Made by a program: the position numbers and the translations under genes | Shown here: positions 43,257 through 52,558 of the stretch, piece after piece | Layout of the letters: each line of letters starts with the position of its first letter | How positions within the stretch are numbered: position 1 is the stretch's first letter | The notes under the pieces: generated by a model | Told to the model about the DNA's origin: nothing | Databases searched by the model: none | The model's input: the letters and a program-made list of their open reading frames with translations, nothing else | Source of the DNA: an uncultured Lachnospiraceae bacterium | Lineage (GTDB): Bacteria; Bacillota; Clostridia; Lachnospirales; Lachnospiraceae | DNA: 64,000 nucleotides | Reading direction: 5' to 3' | NCBI GenBank assembly: GCA_944384155.1 | Contig: CALWSG010000033.1 | Coordinates: 1 to 64,000 of the forward strand

Positions 43257-43327
43257 TGCTCCTTTTAAGCGGTTATGCTGTTAAAGAAAAACGGAATGAC
43301 CCCTTAAAGGGAGCATATATTTTCTTC
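43257..43327 (+). terminator. Terminator after the LCP gene
   Basis: TGCTCCTTTTAAG (43257-43269) pairs with CTTAAAGGGAGCA (43303-43315) over 13 bp with one G-U pair; the 33-base loop is followed by TATATTTTCTTC. Confidence 0.6.
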
Positions 43328-43425
43328 AAATAAACAAATTATTTTCACAGTTAGAACACAACTGACTGATACACTACAGTCATAAGATAAATACAGAGCT
43401 TATAAATTGAAAGGAGATTTTATAT

Positions 43426-44946
43426 ATGTACAATGAAAATGATAATAATGGAGTAAGTAATTATAATTTTGACCCTCAGACAGGTGAATATATAGGTGAT
43501 AAGCCGGACAGCTTTCAGGCAGAGAGTGGAATGTACGGAGAAGCAAATGGAGTTAATGAGTCTCACAATGACACCACATATCATTATACGAGGGAGCAGC
43601 TTGAAAATCAGTGGAAGCCTAACACAGGAACGTATTTTACGGAGAATAACAATGATAATAAAAGGAAGGCTAAAAAGACAAAGAAGGAAAGAAAATCTGT
43701 AAGCGGAGGAAAAATATTTCTGGCATGTACAGCCAGTGCAATGGCTGCCGTTCTTGCAAGCACGGCAATAATGTATGGTGTATATAAAGTAAAAATAGAA
43801 GATAATTATATGTTAAAGTCAGAATATGCCGCATCAAATATTGAAACCACAGGAAATGCATTAAATGGAATAACACTGTCAGACTCCCGGAGTGACGGTG
43901 AATATTCCGTTAAGGAGGTTGCACAGGCAGTGCTTCCGTCAGTAGTATCAATAACCAGCACAGCCATAGTACAGTCTAATTACAATCCTTTCTTTGGAGG
44001 AGGAAGCTATCAGGTTACAGGTGCAGGCTCAGGAATCATAGTAGGAAAGAATGATACAGAGCTGTTAATAGTTACAAATAATCATGTTGTTGAGGACACT
44101 ACCAGCCTTACAGTAGAGTTTAATGACGGAACAAGTGTGGATTCTGCATATGTAAAGGGAACAGATTCTTCAAATGATATTGCAGTGGTTGCAATAGAAT
44201 TGTCAGAGCTTAGTGAAGATACCATGAGTGTAATAAAGATTGCAGTGCTGGGTGATTCCGATAAGCTTTCGGTAGGAGATAATGTTATTGCCATAGGTAA
44301 TGCTTTAGGCTACGGTCAGTCTGTAACTTCGGGTGTAGTGAGTGCTCTTAACAGGGAAATCAGCCTTGAGTCAGGAACAATAACGGTTATACAGACAGAT
44401 GCATCCATAAACGGAGGAAACAGCGGCGGGGCTCTTGTAAACAGACAGGGAGAGGTTATAGGAATCAATGTGGCAAAGGCGTCATCTTCAAGCTCTTCAT
44501 CTGCAACTGTTGAGGGAATGGGCTATGCCATACCTATATCAGAGGTAATAGACATTATAAATGAGCTTATGAACAAGGAGGCAAAGGTGCCTGTATCGGA
44601 AGATGAGCAGGGATATATGGGACTTACAAACTCAGGATATGTTGAGGTTGATTCAAATACATCTCAGATGTATAACATACCTGAAGGCATATATATAAGA
44701 GAGCTTATAGACGGAAGTCCTCTTCAGGAGGCAGGAATATCGGCAGGTGATGTTATAACGGGTGTAGGAGGTCAGACAATAGAAACTTATGACCAGCTTA
44801 AAAGTGAAATGCAGTATTATGCAATAGGTGATAAGGTTACACTTACGGTACAGGTAAGAGGTGAGAGGGAATATACAGAAAAAGATTTTACAGTTACCCT
44901 TGTAAGCTATGATGATTTACAGAGTATGATAGATAACGATAACTAG
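43426..44946 (+). CDS. HtrA/DegP-family serine protease
   Basis: The 506-residue protein has a cytoplasmic start, a membrane anchor (about residues 96-117) and a trypsin-like domain with catalytic His in NNHVVED (about 223), Asp in SNDIAVVA (about 251) and Ser in NGGNSGGAL (about 333), followed by one PDZ domain (about 400-490). HtrA degrades or refolds damaged exported proteins. AAAGGAGA before the ATG is strong. The ClpX-like unfoldase and S8 protease that follow make a protein quality-control cluster. Confidence 0.93.
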   Translation: MYNENDNNGVSNYNFDPQTGEYIGDKPDSFQAESGMYGEANGVNESHNDTTYHYTREQLENQWKPNTGTYFTENNNDNKRKAKKTKKERKSVSGGKIFLACTASAMAAVLASTAIMYGVYKVKIEDNYMLKSEYAASNIETTGNALNGITLSDSRSDGEYSVKEVAQAVLPSVVSITSTAIVQSNYNPFFGGGSYQVTGAGSGIIVGKNDTELLIVTNNHVVEDTTSLTVEFNDGTSVDSAYVKGTDSSNDIAVVAIELSELSEDTMSVIKIAVLGDSDKLSVGDNVIAIGNALGYGQSVTSGVVSALNREISLESGTITVIQTDASINGGNSGGALVNRQGEVIGINVAKASSSSSSSATVEGMGYAIPISEVIDIINELMNKEAKVPVSEDEQGYMGLTNSGYVEVDSNTSQMYNIPEGIYIRELIDGSPLQEAGISAGDVITGVGGQTIETYDQLKSEMQYYAIGDKVTLTVQVRGEREYTEKDFTVTLVSYDDLQSMIDNDN

Positions 44947-44967
44947 GCAACTTCATAAAAAGTTTAC

Positions 44968-44996
44968 TTTACGTATGAATAAAAGTAATGTATACT
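44968..44996 (+). promoter_or_regulatory. Promoter of the ClpX-like gene
   Basis: TTTACG (44968-44973) and TATACT (44991-44996) are 17 bases apart, and transcription would begin near 45003. Confidence 0.6.
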
Positions 44997-45000
44997 AAAG

Positions 45001-45076
45001 CCGACACTGACAATATGTGTGTCGGTACAGTGAGAATTTGCCCGGCAGAGATATCTTATTGTTAGATATCTCTGCC
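45001..45076 (+). promoter_or_regulatory. Two-hairpin leader of the ClpX-like gene
   Basis: The first stem is CCGACAC (45001-45007) with GTGTCGG (45019-45025), at the very start of the predicted transcript. The second is a perfect 13-bp stem (45044-45056 with 45064-45076) with loop TATTGTT and the short tail TGTTTG. The second stem ends 25 bases before the ATG. It may be an HtrA terminator or a leader attenuator; the weak T-run does not decide between them. Confidence 0.45.
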
Positions 45077-45101
45077 TGTTTGAGATTAGGAGGATAAGTT
45101 A

Positions 45102-46658
45102 ATGTCACAGCAATTTAATGATGATGAATACGAAAAGATTTGTTATATATGCAGAAGACCTGAGAGCAAGGCAGGAAAAATGGTAAAAATGCCGGGAAAT
45201 ATATGTGTGTGTGCAGACTGTATGCAGAGGACATTTGATGCCATAAATCAGTCTGATTTTTCCAATATGATAAACGGTGCAGATGTAAATGCTTATTTTG
45301 GAAAGTCACCTGAAAGCAATAATGCTGCACATAAAGAAAATACATCAAATGGGAGAGAAGCCTTAAAGGCAGAGGAAGAAAAAGAGGAAGATAAAAAGGA
45401 GTCGGGGCAGAATCAGAAGCCTTTTGGGGGAATTCCCAATATAAGCTTTTTAAATCTTAATGATATTGCAGGAAGCAGACAGAGAATAAAGAGAAAAAAC
45501 TCAAAGAAGGATAAGTCACAGCCTGCCATAGACATTAATAAAATTCCTGCACCCCATAAGATAAAAGAGCAGCTTGACGAGTATATTATCGGTCAGGAGC
45601 ATGCAAAGAAAGTAATGAGCGTTGCAGTATATAATCATTACAAGAGAATAGCCGCAGGAGACAGCGGAGACATTGAAATAGAGAAGTCAAATATGCTTAT
45701 GATAGGACCAACAGGCTGCGGAAAGACGTATCTTGTAAAAACACTGGCAAAGCTGCTTGATGTTCCTCTTGCAATAGCCGATGCCACATCTCTTACGGAG
45801 GCAGGATATATAGGAGATGATATAGAAAGTGTTGTAACAAAGCTTTTGGCTGCGGCTGACAATGATGCAGATAAGGCGGAGACAGGCATTATATTTATAG
45901 ACGAGATAGATAAACTGGCAAAAAAGAGAAATACCACAAGCAGAGATGTAAGCGGAGAATCGGTACAGCAGGGACTTCTTAAACTTTTAGAGGGAAGTGA
46001 GGTTGAAGTGCCTGTAGGTGCCAACAGTAAAAATGCCATGGTGCCCCTTGCTACCATCAATACAAAGAATATTTTGTTTATCTGCGGAGGTGCTTTTCCC
46101 GACCTTGAAAATATAGTAAAGGAAAGATTAAATAAGCAGGCATCAATAGGATTTATTGCTGACCTTAAGGATAAGTATGATAATGAACCGGACATTCTTT
46201 CCAAGGTGGAAGTGGAGGATATAAAAAACTTTGGAATGATACCTGAGTTTATAGGGCGTCTGCCTGTTATATTTACTTTGCAGGGACTGACGACGGAAAT
46301 GATGGCACAGGTGTTAAAGGAGCCAAAAAATGCTATACTTAAGCAGTACAAAAAGCTTTTAGAAATGGATGAAGTAGAGCTTATATTCAATGATGATGCA
46401 ATAGACGCAATAGCAAAAAAAGCAGTGGAGAAAAAAACAGGTGCAAGAGCATTAAGGTCTATTATAGAAGAATTTATGTTAGATATCATGTTTGAGATAC
46501 CAAAGGATGATAATATAGGCAGAGTTATTATAACAAAGGAGTATGTTGAAAAGACAGGAGGTCCCATTATTGAGATGAGAACCGTAAAGCCGATGCATCA
46601 CATAGAGGCAGGCAGTGAGACTCCAATGATAGAAACTGCCGCCACTGCGGAGAAGTAA
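45102..46658 (+). CDS. ClpX-like AAA+ unfoldase with long linker
   Basis: The 518-residue protein has the ClpX zinc domain (Cys 14, 17, 37 and 40), then a charged linker of about 110 residues (canonical ClpX has about 20-25) and an AAA+ core with Walker A GPTGCGKT (about 202-209), pore loop GYIGDD (about 229-234) and Walker B IIFIDEID (about 264-271). The ClpP-docking SIGF loop lies near 348-351. Canonical ClpX is about 420 residues and sits beside clpP; no clpP is here. This looks like a second ClpX, possibly with its own substrates. Confidence 0.85.
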   Translation: MSQQFNDDEYEKICYICRRPESKAGKMVKMPGNICVCADCMQRTFDAINQSDFSNMINGADVNAYFGKSPESNNAAHKENTSNGREALKAEEEKEEDKKESGQNQKPFGGIPNISFLNLNDIAGSRQRIKRKNSKKDKSQPAIDINKIPAPHKIKEQLDEYIIGQEHAKKVMSVAVYNHYKRIAAGDSGDIEIEKSNMLMIGPTGCGKTYLVKTLAKLLDVPLAIADATSLTEAGYIGDDIESVVTKLLAAADNDADKAETGIIFIDEIDKLAKKRNTTSRDVSGESVQQGLLKLLEGSEVEVPVGANSKNAMVPLATINTKNILFICGGAFPDLENIVKERLNKQASIGFIADLKDKYDNEPDILSKVEVEDIKNFGMIPEFIGRLPVIFTLQGLTTEMMAQVLKEPKNAILKQYKKLLEMDEVELIFNDDAIDAIAKKAVEKKTGARALRSIIEEFMLDIMFEIPKDDNIGRVIITKEYVEKTGGPIIEMRTVKPMHHIEAGSETPMIETAATAEK

Positions 46659-46727
46659 AGAAAATAATATTAAAATAATGAATTAAAGCAATATAACTTC
46701 TATATAATTAAATAACGTAAAATTTAT

Positions 46728-46759
46728 AAATGCCGCGAAAATTATTTTTCGTGGCATTT
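46728..46759 (+). terminator. Strong hairpin between the ClpX-like and S8 protease genes
   Basis: AAATGCCGCGAAAA (46728-46741) pairs with TTTTCGTGGCATTT (46746-46759) over 14 bp with one G-U pair and a 4-base loop. No T-run follows. The AAGG ribosome site of the next gene begins 2 bases later. It is probably a terminator, or a structure that limits access to the ribosome site. Confidence 0.5.
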
Positions 46760-46772
46760 AAAGGATATGTAT

Positions 46773-48506
46773 ATGGAGATAAGAGATAAAATATTATCTG
46801 AGTATTATGGAGAATTTATTTATCCTGAGTTTAATCCCGGAAACAGAGTATATGAAAGATATAATGCAGAGTTTTCCCAACCCATAAGCAATACTGACAG
46901 TACATTGTATCTGCCTCTTACAGATACAGACAATTTTAATTTCAGCAATTATACCTATGGAATGATTCCGAAAATATTAGGACTTATGGATACATCACCT
47001 CTGGAGGTTTCAGGAATAACACGCCTTGCCAATCAGCCTGCATTATCTTTAAGAGGGCAGGGAACAATAATAGGAATAATAGATACGGGCATTGATTATC
47101 TTAATCCTGCCTTTATGGATGAAAACGGGAATACAAGAATATTGAGAATATGGGATCAGTCATCTAATGAAGGCAGACTCCCGGCCACGCTGCAGGAGGA
47201 TATCTTAGTTGAGCGTCTTAATTTGAATATAAATTACGGCTCGGAGTATACGGAGGAGGATATTAACAGGGCAATACAAAGCGATGACCCATACAGTATA
47301 GTAGGACAGCGTGATGAGATAGGTCATGGAACTTTTTTGGCAGGAGTGGCGGGAGGTACGCCTAATATTCAAAATGATTTTTCAGGGGCGGCTACGGAAG
47401 CAAAATTTATAGTAGTAAAACTAAAACAGGCAAAGTCATACCTTAGAAAGTTTTATTTTATACCTGAGGACGTTCCTGCATATCAGAATAATGATATAGT
47501 TATAGCAGCCAATTATATAAGAATGTACAGTGAAATATTCCAGATGCCTGTGGCACTTCTTGTGGCACTTGGAACAAGTCAGGGAAGCCATAAGGGGCGT
47601 TCCATATTATCAAGGGAATTAAGCAGTTATGTGAATAATATAGGAACGGCAGTGGTGGTGGCGGCAGGAAATGAAGGAAATGCGAGGCATCATTATCAGG
47701 GAAATCTTAAGAACAGAAGCCAGCCTGAGGAGGTAGAAATACGGGTAGATGAAAATAATCCGGGATTTTCCATGGAAATATGGGTAAGTGCTCCACAGGT
47801 ATTTTCTCTTGGAGTAGTATCTCCTACAGGGGAGGTGGTGGAGCGTATTCCGGCAAGAATAGGAAACAGCCAGATTGTAGATTTTATTTTTGAAAAAACA
47901 AGGCTTTATGTGGAATATGATATTGTGGAGGGACAGACAGGTGACGAACTTATATTGATAAGATTTAGGGAACCTACGGCCGGCATATGGAGAATACGCT
48001 TATATGGCAATAATGTTAATTCCGGAGTATTTAACTGCTGGCTGCCTATAAGTCAGTTTGTGGGAGACGGGACATATTTTTTGAAGCCGGATCCTTCCGT
48101 AACAATAACGAATCCCGGAATGGCTGACAATGTAATTACAATAGCTGCATATAACAGCAGTAATGGTGCATATTTTCAGGATTCAGGCAGAGGCTTTTCA
48201 AGAGACGGAAGGGTAAAGCCTGATATTACTTCACCGGGAGTGGGAATCACAGGTCCTACACTTACAGGTGGTTTTGAAAACCGTGACGGAACCAGCTATG
48301 GGGCAGCAATTACCACCGGAGCCTGCAGTCAAATACTTACATGGGGGATAGTGAACGGAAACAGAAGCTATATGTCAACTACAGATGTAAAAAGTTATCT
48401 TATCAGAGGTGCAAGGAGAGAGGAAGGGTATGAGTATCCAAATAATGAATGGGGGTACGGAAAGCTTGATGTATATAATGTATTTGAGGTTCTTAGAAAT
48501 TCATGA
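46773..48506 (+). CDS. S8 (subtilisin) family protease, Csp-like
   Basis: The 577-residue protein has the S8 triad in order: Asp in GIIDTGIDYLNP (about 108), His in GHGTFLAGVAGG (about 185) and Ser in DGTSYGAAITTGA (about 507). Between His and Ser is a large insert with a jelly-roll-like part (about 305-435). No signal peptide is seen, as in the clostridial Csp germination proteases and relatives. The ATG at 46773 is 8 bases after AAGG, better placed than the ATG at 46767. Substrate is unknown. Confidence 0.88.
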   Translation: MEIRDKILSEYYGEFIYPEFNPGNRVYERYNAEFSQPISNTDSTLYLPLTDTDNFNFSNYTYGMIPKILGLMDTSPLEVSGITRLANQPALSLRGQGTIIGIIDTGIDYLNPAFMDENGNTRILRIWDQSSNEGRLPATLQEDILVERLNLNINYGSEYTEEDINRAIQSDDPYSIVGQRDEIGHGTFLAGVAGGTPNIQNDFSGAATEAKFIVVKLKQAKSYLRKFYFIPEDVPAYQNNDIVIAANYIRMYSEIFQMPVALLVALGTSQGSHKGRSILSRELSSYVNNIGTAVVVAAGNEGNARHHYQGNLKNRSQPEEVEIRVDENNPGFSMEIWVSAPQVFSLGVVSPTGEVVERIPARIGNSQIVDFIFEKTRLYVEYDIVEGQTGDELILIRFREPTAGIWRIRLYGNNVNSGVFNCWLPISQFVGDGTYFLKPDPSVTITNPGMADNVITIAAYNSSNGAYFQDSGRGFSRDGRVKPDITSPGVGITGPTLTGGFENRDGTSYGAAITTGACSQILTWGIVNGNRSYMSTTDVKSYLIRGARREEGYEYPNNEWGYGKLDVYNVFEVLRNS

Positions 48507-48512
48507 TTAATA

Positions 48513-48534
48513 TTGTCAGAAATTTGTCAGAAAT
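48513..48534 (+). repeat. Tandem 11-base repeat upstream of a strong promoter
   Basis: TTGTCAGAAAT occurs twice in perfect tandem (48513-48523 and 48524-48534), ending 18 bases before the -35. Helix-phase repeats at such a place often bind activators. Confidence 0.7.
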
Positions 48535-48552
48535 TTGTATGTAATATATTAT

Positions 48553-48581
48553 TTGACAAATGAAATTCATATAAGTATAAT
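48553..48581 (+). promoter_or_regulatory. Consensus sigma-A promoter
   Basis: TTGACA (48553-48558), 17 bases, TATAAT (48576-48581): both elements match consensus. It would drive the transglutaminase-like gene and probably the racemase and Dlt-like genes. Confidence 0.85.
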
Positions 48582-48634
48582 TATGAATAACGTCAAAACA
48601 GGGATAATAAATACTAGAGCTACGGAGGCTTGTT

Positions 48635-50023
48635 ATGCTTGAGGATTATGAGAAAAAACCAAAAAGAAATACAGATGTAAATAATGGTGGAATAGATTAT
48701 ATTGATGTAAGCAGGAACAGAGGAACAAGTAAAAGCAGCCGAGATAGAGCTGTGAAAACAGGTGAAAGGAAAAGTTCATCTTATGCGGCAAGAAAAAGAC
48801 GTGAGCAGATTAGACGCAAAAAGAGAAGAGCAAAAATAATGGTGCTTGCCACCACCCTAATAATTATAGCGGCAGTTGCAGTAATCCTAAAGCTTTTCCT
48901 ATTTGAAAGCTCTCCTGTAAAGGACATAACAGTTGAGGCAGGGAGTGAGCTTCCTTCCATAGCGGATTTTATGGAGGATAAAGATAAGAAGCCGGATTCA
49001 ATTACCGGTCTTGAGAAAGAAAATATTATGACTACAGTGGGAGATTACCCTGTGATAATAACTGTTGAAGGAAAAGAGTGGAACGCAGTTTTACATGTTA
49101 AGGATACCATAGCACCGGAGGTTGTGGCAAAAACAGTGGTTGTGTATACAAATGCAGAGCTGACACCGGAGAGCTTTATAGAAACCATTACAGATGCAAC
49201 GTTATGTGAGACAGCATTGGAAACCACTCCAGATACATCGGCAGCGGGGGAATCTGTTGTTACCATTATAGTAACGGATGCAGGGGGCAACGAGACAAGA
49301 GTGCAGTCTAATCTCACGGTAAATGCAGATACGGAGCCTCCTGTGATAGAGGGATTAAGTGATATAGTAGTTCCTGTTGGAGGAAGCGTATCATATAAGA
49401 AGAATGTTACAGTTACGGACAACAGCGGTGAGGATATAGAGCTTATAGTGGACAGCAGCTCTGTTAATATAAGCGAAATAGGAACATATGAGGTAAGGTA
49501 CAGTGCAACAGACAAGTCCGGCAACAGCACAAGCAAGGCAGTGTCTCTCGTGGTTACAGAGGCAGATGCACCTACTGAGGATATGGTATATGAATTGGCA
49601 GACCAGATTCTTGCAGACATTATCAATGACAGTATGACACAGAAGGAGCAGGCAGAAGCAATATACTGGTGGGTTCATGATAATGTGGCTTATGTGGATA
49701 CGGCACCAAAGGAAAACTGGGTTGCAGGTGCTTACAGAGGATTGAAGGAAAGAAGAGGGGATTGTTATACTTATGCCATGACCTCTAAGGCACTTCTTAC
49801 AAGAGCAGGAATAAAAAATATGGATATTGAAAAGATTCCCGACAGTCAGATGCATTATTGGAATCTTATAGATGTGGGTGAGGGCTGGTATCATTTTGAT
49901 GCTACAAGAAGAAAGGACGGAACTACGTTTTTCTATTGGACTACCGCACAGATATTGGAGTATTCGAGGGCAAATTATAATTCGCACAATTATGATGCTT
50001 CCCTGTATCCGGAAATAAATTAG
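48635..50023 (+). CDS. Membrane-anchored transglutaminase-like protein
   Basis: The 462-residue protein has a lysine/arginine-rich start, one membrane helix (about residues 70-90), two or three Ig-like beta domains (about 95-310, with DTIAPEVVAK and DTEPPVIEG marking boundaries) and a transglutaminase-like domain (about 320-430). The triad is seen as Cys in RGDCYTYA (about 376), His in MHYWNLI (about 406) and Asp in HFDATR (about 422). These proteins act on surface peptides or proteins as peptidases or cross-linkers. It lies 1 base before the 50025 ATG region of the racemase gene. Confidence 0.85.
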   Translation: MLEDYEKKPKRNTDVNNGGIDYIDVSRNRGTSKSSRDRAVKTGERKSSSYAARKRREQIRRKKRRAKIMVLATTLIIIAAVAVILKLFLFESSPVKDITVEAGSELPSIADFMEDKDKKPDSITGLEKENIMTTVGDYPVIITVEGKEWNAVLHVKDTIAPEVVAKTVVVYTNAELTPESFIETITDATLCETALETTPDTSAAGESVVTIIVTDAGGNETRVQSNLTVNADTEPPVIEGLSDIVVPVGGSVSYKKNVTVTDNSGEDIELIVDSSSVNISEIGTYEVRYSATDKSGNSTSKAVSLVVTEADAPTEDMVYELADQILADIINDSMTQKEQAEAIYWWVHDNVAYVDTAPKENWVAGAYRGLKERRGDCYTYAMTSKALLTRAGIKNMDIEKIPDSQMHYWNLIDVGEGWYHFDATRRKDGTTFFYWTTAQILEYSRANYNSHNYDASLYPEIN

Positions 50024-50042
50024 CATGAAGGGAAACCGTACA

Positions 50043-50759
50043 ATGAAAAAGCTGGGAGTAATCGGAGGTCTGGGACCTATGGCAACTGCATTTTTTATGC
50101 AGATGGTTATAGAGATGACAGATGCTGCAATAGACCAAAACCATATAGAGATGTTTATTCACAACTGTCCGGGAATTCCGGACAGAACAGGATATATACT
50201 TGGAAAAAGCAGGGAAAATCCGGGAATACAAATGATAGATATAGGTAAAAAGCTGGCGGAAAATGGAGCAGACATTATAGCAATACCATGTGTCACTGCC
50301 AATTATTTTTATAAGGAGCTGTCAGAAAGCATACCTGTGCCTGTGATAAATACCATTAAGGAAACATCATGCTATTTAGGTGAAAGAGGAATTAAGACTG
50401 CGGGGCTTATGGCAACAGACGGAACCATAAAGAGCAGGCTTTTTGACGGTGAGCTTAAAAGCAAGGGGATAAATCTTGTTATTCCCGATGAAAAGTACCA
50501 GTCGTATGTTATGGATATTATTTATGACAATGTTAAGGCAGGCAAGCCAGTCGATATGGATAAATTTGGAAAAGCATCTGAAAATCTTAAGAGCAAGGGT
50601 GCACAGGTAATACTTTTAGGGTGTACAGAGCTGTCAATGGCAAGGAGAGATGAAAGGATTGGTGCCGGTTATCTTGATGTAATGCAGCTTTTGGCAAGAT
50701 GCTCAGTAGACATATGCGGTACATTGAAAAAAGAATACAGGGAAATAATAACAGTATGA
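50043..50759 (+). CDS. Aspartate/glutamate racemase-family protein
   Basis: The 238-residue protein has the family start KLGVIGGLGPMATAFFMQ, the first catalytic Cys in IAIPCVTANYFY (about 82) and the second in LLGCTELSMA (about 193). Such enzymes interconvert L and D acidic amino acids without a cofactor. AAGGGA before 50043 favours this start over 50025. It stands 18 bases ahead of a Dlt-like operon, so its D-amino acid could be the activated substrate; this is inference. Confidence 0.85.
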   Translation: MKKLGVIGGLGPMATAFFMQMVIEMTDAAIDQNHIEMFIHNCPGIPDRTGYILGKSRENPGIQMIDIGKKLAENGADIIAIPCVTANYFYKELSESIPVPVINTIKETSCYLGERGIKTAGLMATDGTIKSRLFDGELKSKGINLVIPDEKYQSYVMDIIYDNVKAGKPVDMDKFGKASENLKSKGAQVILLGCTELSMARRDERIGAGYLDVMQLLARCSVDICGTLKKEYREIITV

Positions 50760-50777
50760 AATGGAATGGAGAGAAGT

Positions 50778-52301
50778 ATGCAGAATAATGTAATGGATTA
50801 CTTGGATAAAATAGTTAATAAGGTGCCGGATAAAATGGCGTATTCAAACGGTGAGGAGAGCCTTACCTTTAAGGAGGTATATGACCAGAGCCGCAGTGTG
50901 GCATCATACATTCATAATAAGGGAATATACAGAGAGCCTGTAATTATTTTTATGAATAAGCATCCTAAGACAATATCATCATTTTTCGGGGTAATAGAAT
51001 CAGGCTGTTATTATGTTCCAATAGATGAGGAAATGCCTCAGACAAGAATAGATTTGATTCTTGAAACATGTAAGTCAAGACTTATAATATGTGACAATGA
51101 AACAATAAAAAAGGCAAGGGAGTTTCAGTACAAGTGTGAGCTTAAAACATATGATGACATGATAAATACTCCTGTCGATGCAGAGGCATTGAAATGTATA
51201 AGGGAGAAAGCATTGGATATCGACCCTATTTATATTGTGTTTACATCAGGTTCAACAGGGGTGCCAAAGGGTGTGGCAGCATGTCACAGGTCAGTGATTG
51301 ACTATGTAGAGCAGCTTTCTGACACCTTGGGCTTTAATGAAAATACAGTATTTGCAAATCAGACACCATTATATTTTGATGCATGCCTTAAGGAGATATA
51401 TCCAACCATTATGTTTGGTGCTACAACATATATAGTTCCTAAGCAGTTGTTTATGACACCTGTAAGGCTGGTTGAATATTTAAACCAATATAAGGTAAAT
51501 ACCATATGCTGGGTAGTTTCGGCATTGACAATGATATCAGCTTTTGGTACATTTGATGTGGTAAAGCCTATGTATTTAAAAACCATAGCATTTGGAAGCG
51601 AGGTATTTCCTTTAAGACAGTTTAGGCTTTGGAAAAGTGTGCTGCCACAGGCTTCATTTACAAACCTTTACGGACCTACAGAGGGAACGGGAATGTGCTG
51701 TTATTTCCATGTAGACAGAGAGATAGAGGAAGGGGAGCCTATTCCTATAGGACGTCCCTTTAAGAATACGGAAATACTCCTTTTAAACAGCCAGGACAAG
51801 CCTGCAGGCGAAGGTGAGGAAGGGGAGATATGCATAAGAGGAACCTCGGTTACTCTGGGGTATTATAATAATCCTGAGAAAACAAGGGAAGCTTATGTAC
51901 AAAACCCTTTAAACACTGCATATCCTGAGATTATTTACAGAACAGGTGATCTTGGAATGTATAATAAGCACGGAGAGCTTGTGTTCGTGTCAAGAAAGGA
52001 TTATCAGATAAAGCATATGGGACACAGAATAGAGCTTGGAGAGATTGAATCAAATGTAAATCTCATTGACGAGGTAAAAATATGTGCCTGTATCTTTGAG
52101 GAGGAAAAGGCAAAGATAGTACTTTACTATGTAGGAACCATTGAAGCCGGGGAGCTTACGTCAAGACTTAAGGAAAAGCTTCCAAGATATATGCTGCCAA
52201 ATTATGTGGAGCAGCTTGAAGAGATGATGTTTACTGCCAACGGCAAGATAGACAGAGTCGGATTAAAGAAAAAATATAAGGAAAGAAGGAAAAGAAAGTA
52301 A
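50778..52301 (+). CDS. DltA-like AMP-forming amino acid ligase
   Basis: The 507-residue adenylation protein has the P-loop VFTSGSTGVPKGV (about residues 156-168), NLYGPTEGTG (about 296-305), YRTGDLGMY (about 387-395) and the C-terminal catalytic Lys in TANGKIDRVGL (about 491-501). It would activate an amino acid as an adenylate and load the carrier protein downstream. GGAGA before 50778 sets the start. It is close in form to DltA (D-alanine), but the racemase neighbour leaves the amino acid open. Confidence 0.88.
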   Translation: MQNNVMDYLDKIVNKVPDKMAYSNGEESLTFKEVYDQSRSVASYIHNKGIYREPVIIFMNKHPKTISSFFGVIESGCYYVPIDEEMPQTRIDLILETCKSRLIICDNETIKKAREFQYKCELKTYDDMINTPVDAEALKCIREKALDIDPIYIVFTSGSTGVPKGVAACHRSVIDYVEQLSDTLGFNENTVFANQTPLYFDACLKEIYPTIMFGATTYIVPKQLFMTPVRLVEYLNQYKVNTICWVVSALTMISAFGTFDVVKPMYLKTIAFGSEVFPLRQFRLWKSVLPQASFTNLYGPTEGTGMCCYFHVDREIEEGEPIPIGRPFKNTEILLLNSQDKPAGEGEEGEICIRGTSVTLGYYNNPEKTREAYVQNPLNTAYPEIIYRTGDLGMYNKHGELVFVSRKDYQIKHMGHRIELGEIESNVNLIDEVKICACIFEEEKAKIVLYYVGTIEAGELTSRLKEKLPRYMLPNYVEQLEEMMFTANGKIDRVGLKKKYKERRKRK

Positions 52302-52543
52302 TGGAAGAAATAAGAGAAGAGGTACTTGAAATACTGGAGGAGCTGCATCCGGATGTGGATTACGAAAGAGAGCAGGCTCTGATAGATGATAAAATTCTTG
52401 ATTCATTTGATATAGTTTCACTTATATCAGAGATTAAAGATGCTTTTGATGTTACCATATCGGCAGATAAAATTGTTCCGGAAAATTTTAATTCATTAGA
52501 TGCTATCTGTACTCTTGTGCAGGAGTTATCAGAGGAAGATTAA
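52301..52543 (+). CDS. DltC-like acyl carrier protein
   Basis: The 80-residue acidic protein has the phosphopantetheine site DDKILDSFDIVSLI (Ser about 36). Its ATG overlaps the ligase stop as TAATG. It carries the activated amino acid as a thioester from the ligase to the MBOAT protein at the membrane. Length and the DSFD motif match DltC. Confidence 0.9.
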   Translation: MEEIREEVLEILEELHPDVDYEREQALIDDKILDSFDIVSLISEIKDAFDVTISADKIVPENFNSLDAICTLVQELSEED

Positions 52544-52558
52544 GGCTTGGTATAGACT

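Noticed and set aside
45638..46567. Long open frame on the minus strand (309 codons)
   Set aside because: It lies entirely inside the ClpX-like gene, has no ribosome site and reads as low-complexity Ser/Ile-rich sequence, a shadow of the plus-strand codon bias.
49391..50026. Minus-strand frame of 211 codons
   Set aside because: It is antisense to the transglutaminase-like gene, rich in Cys, Ile and His, with no domain; a shadow frame.
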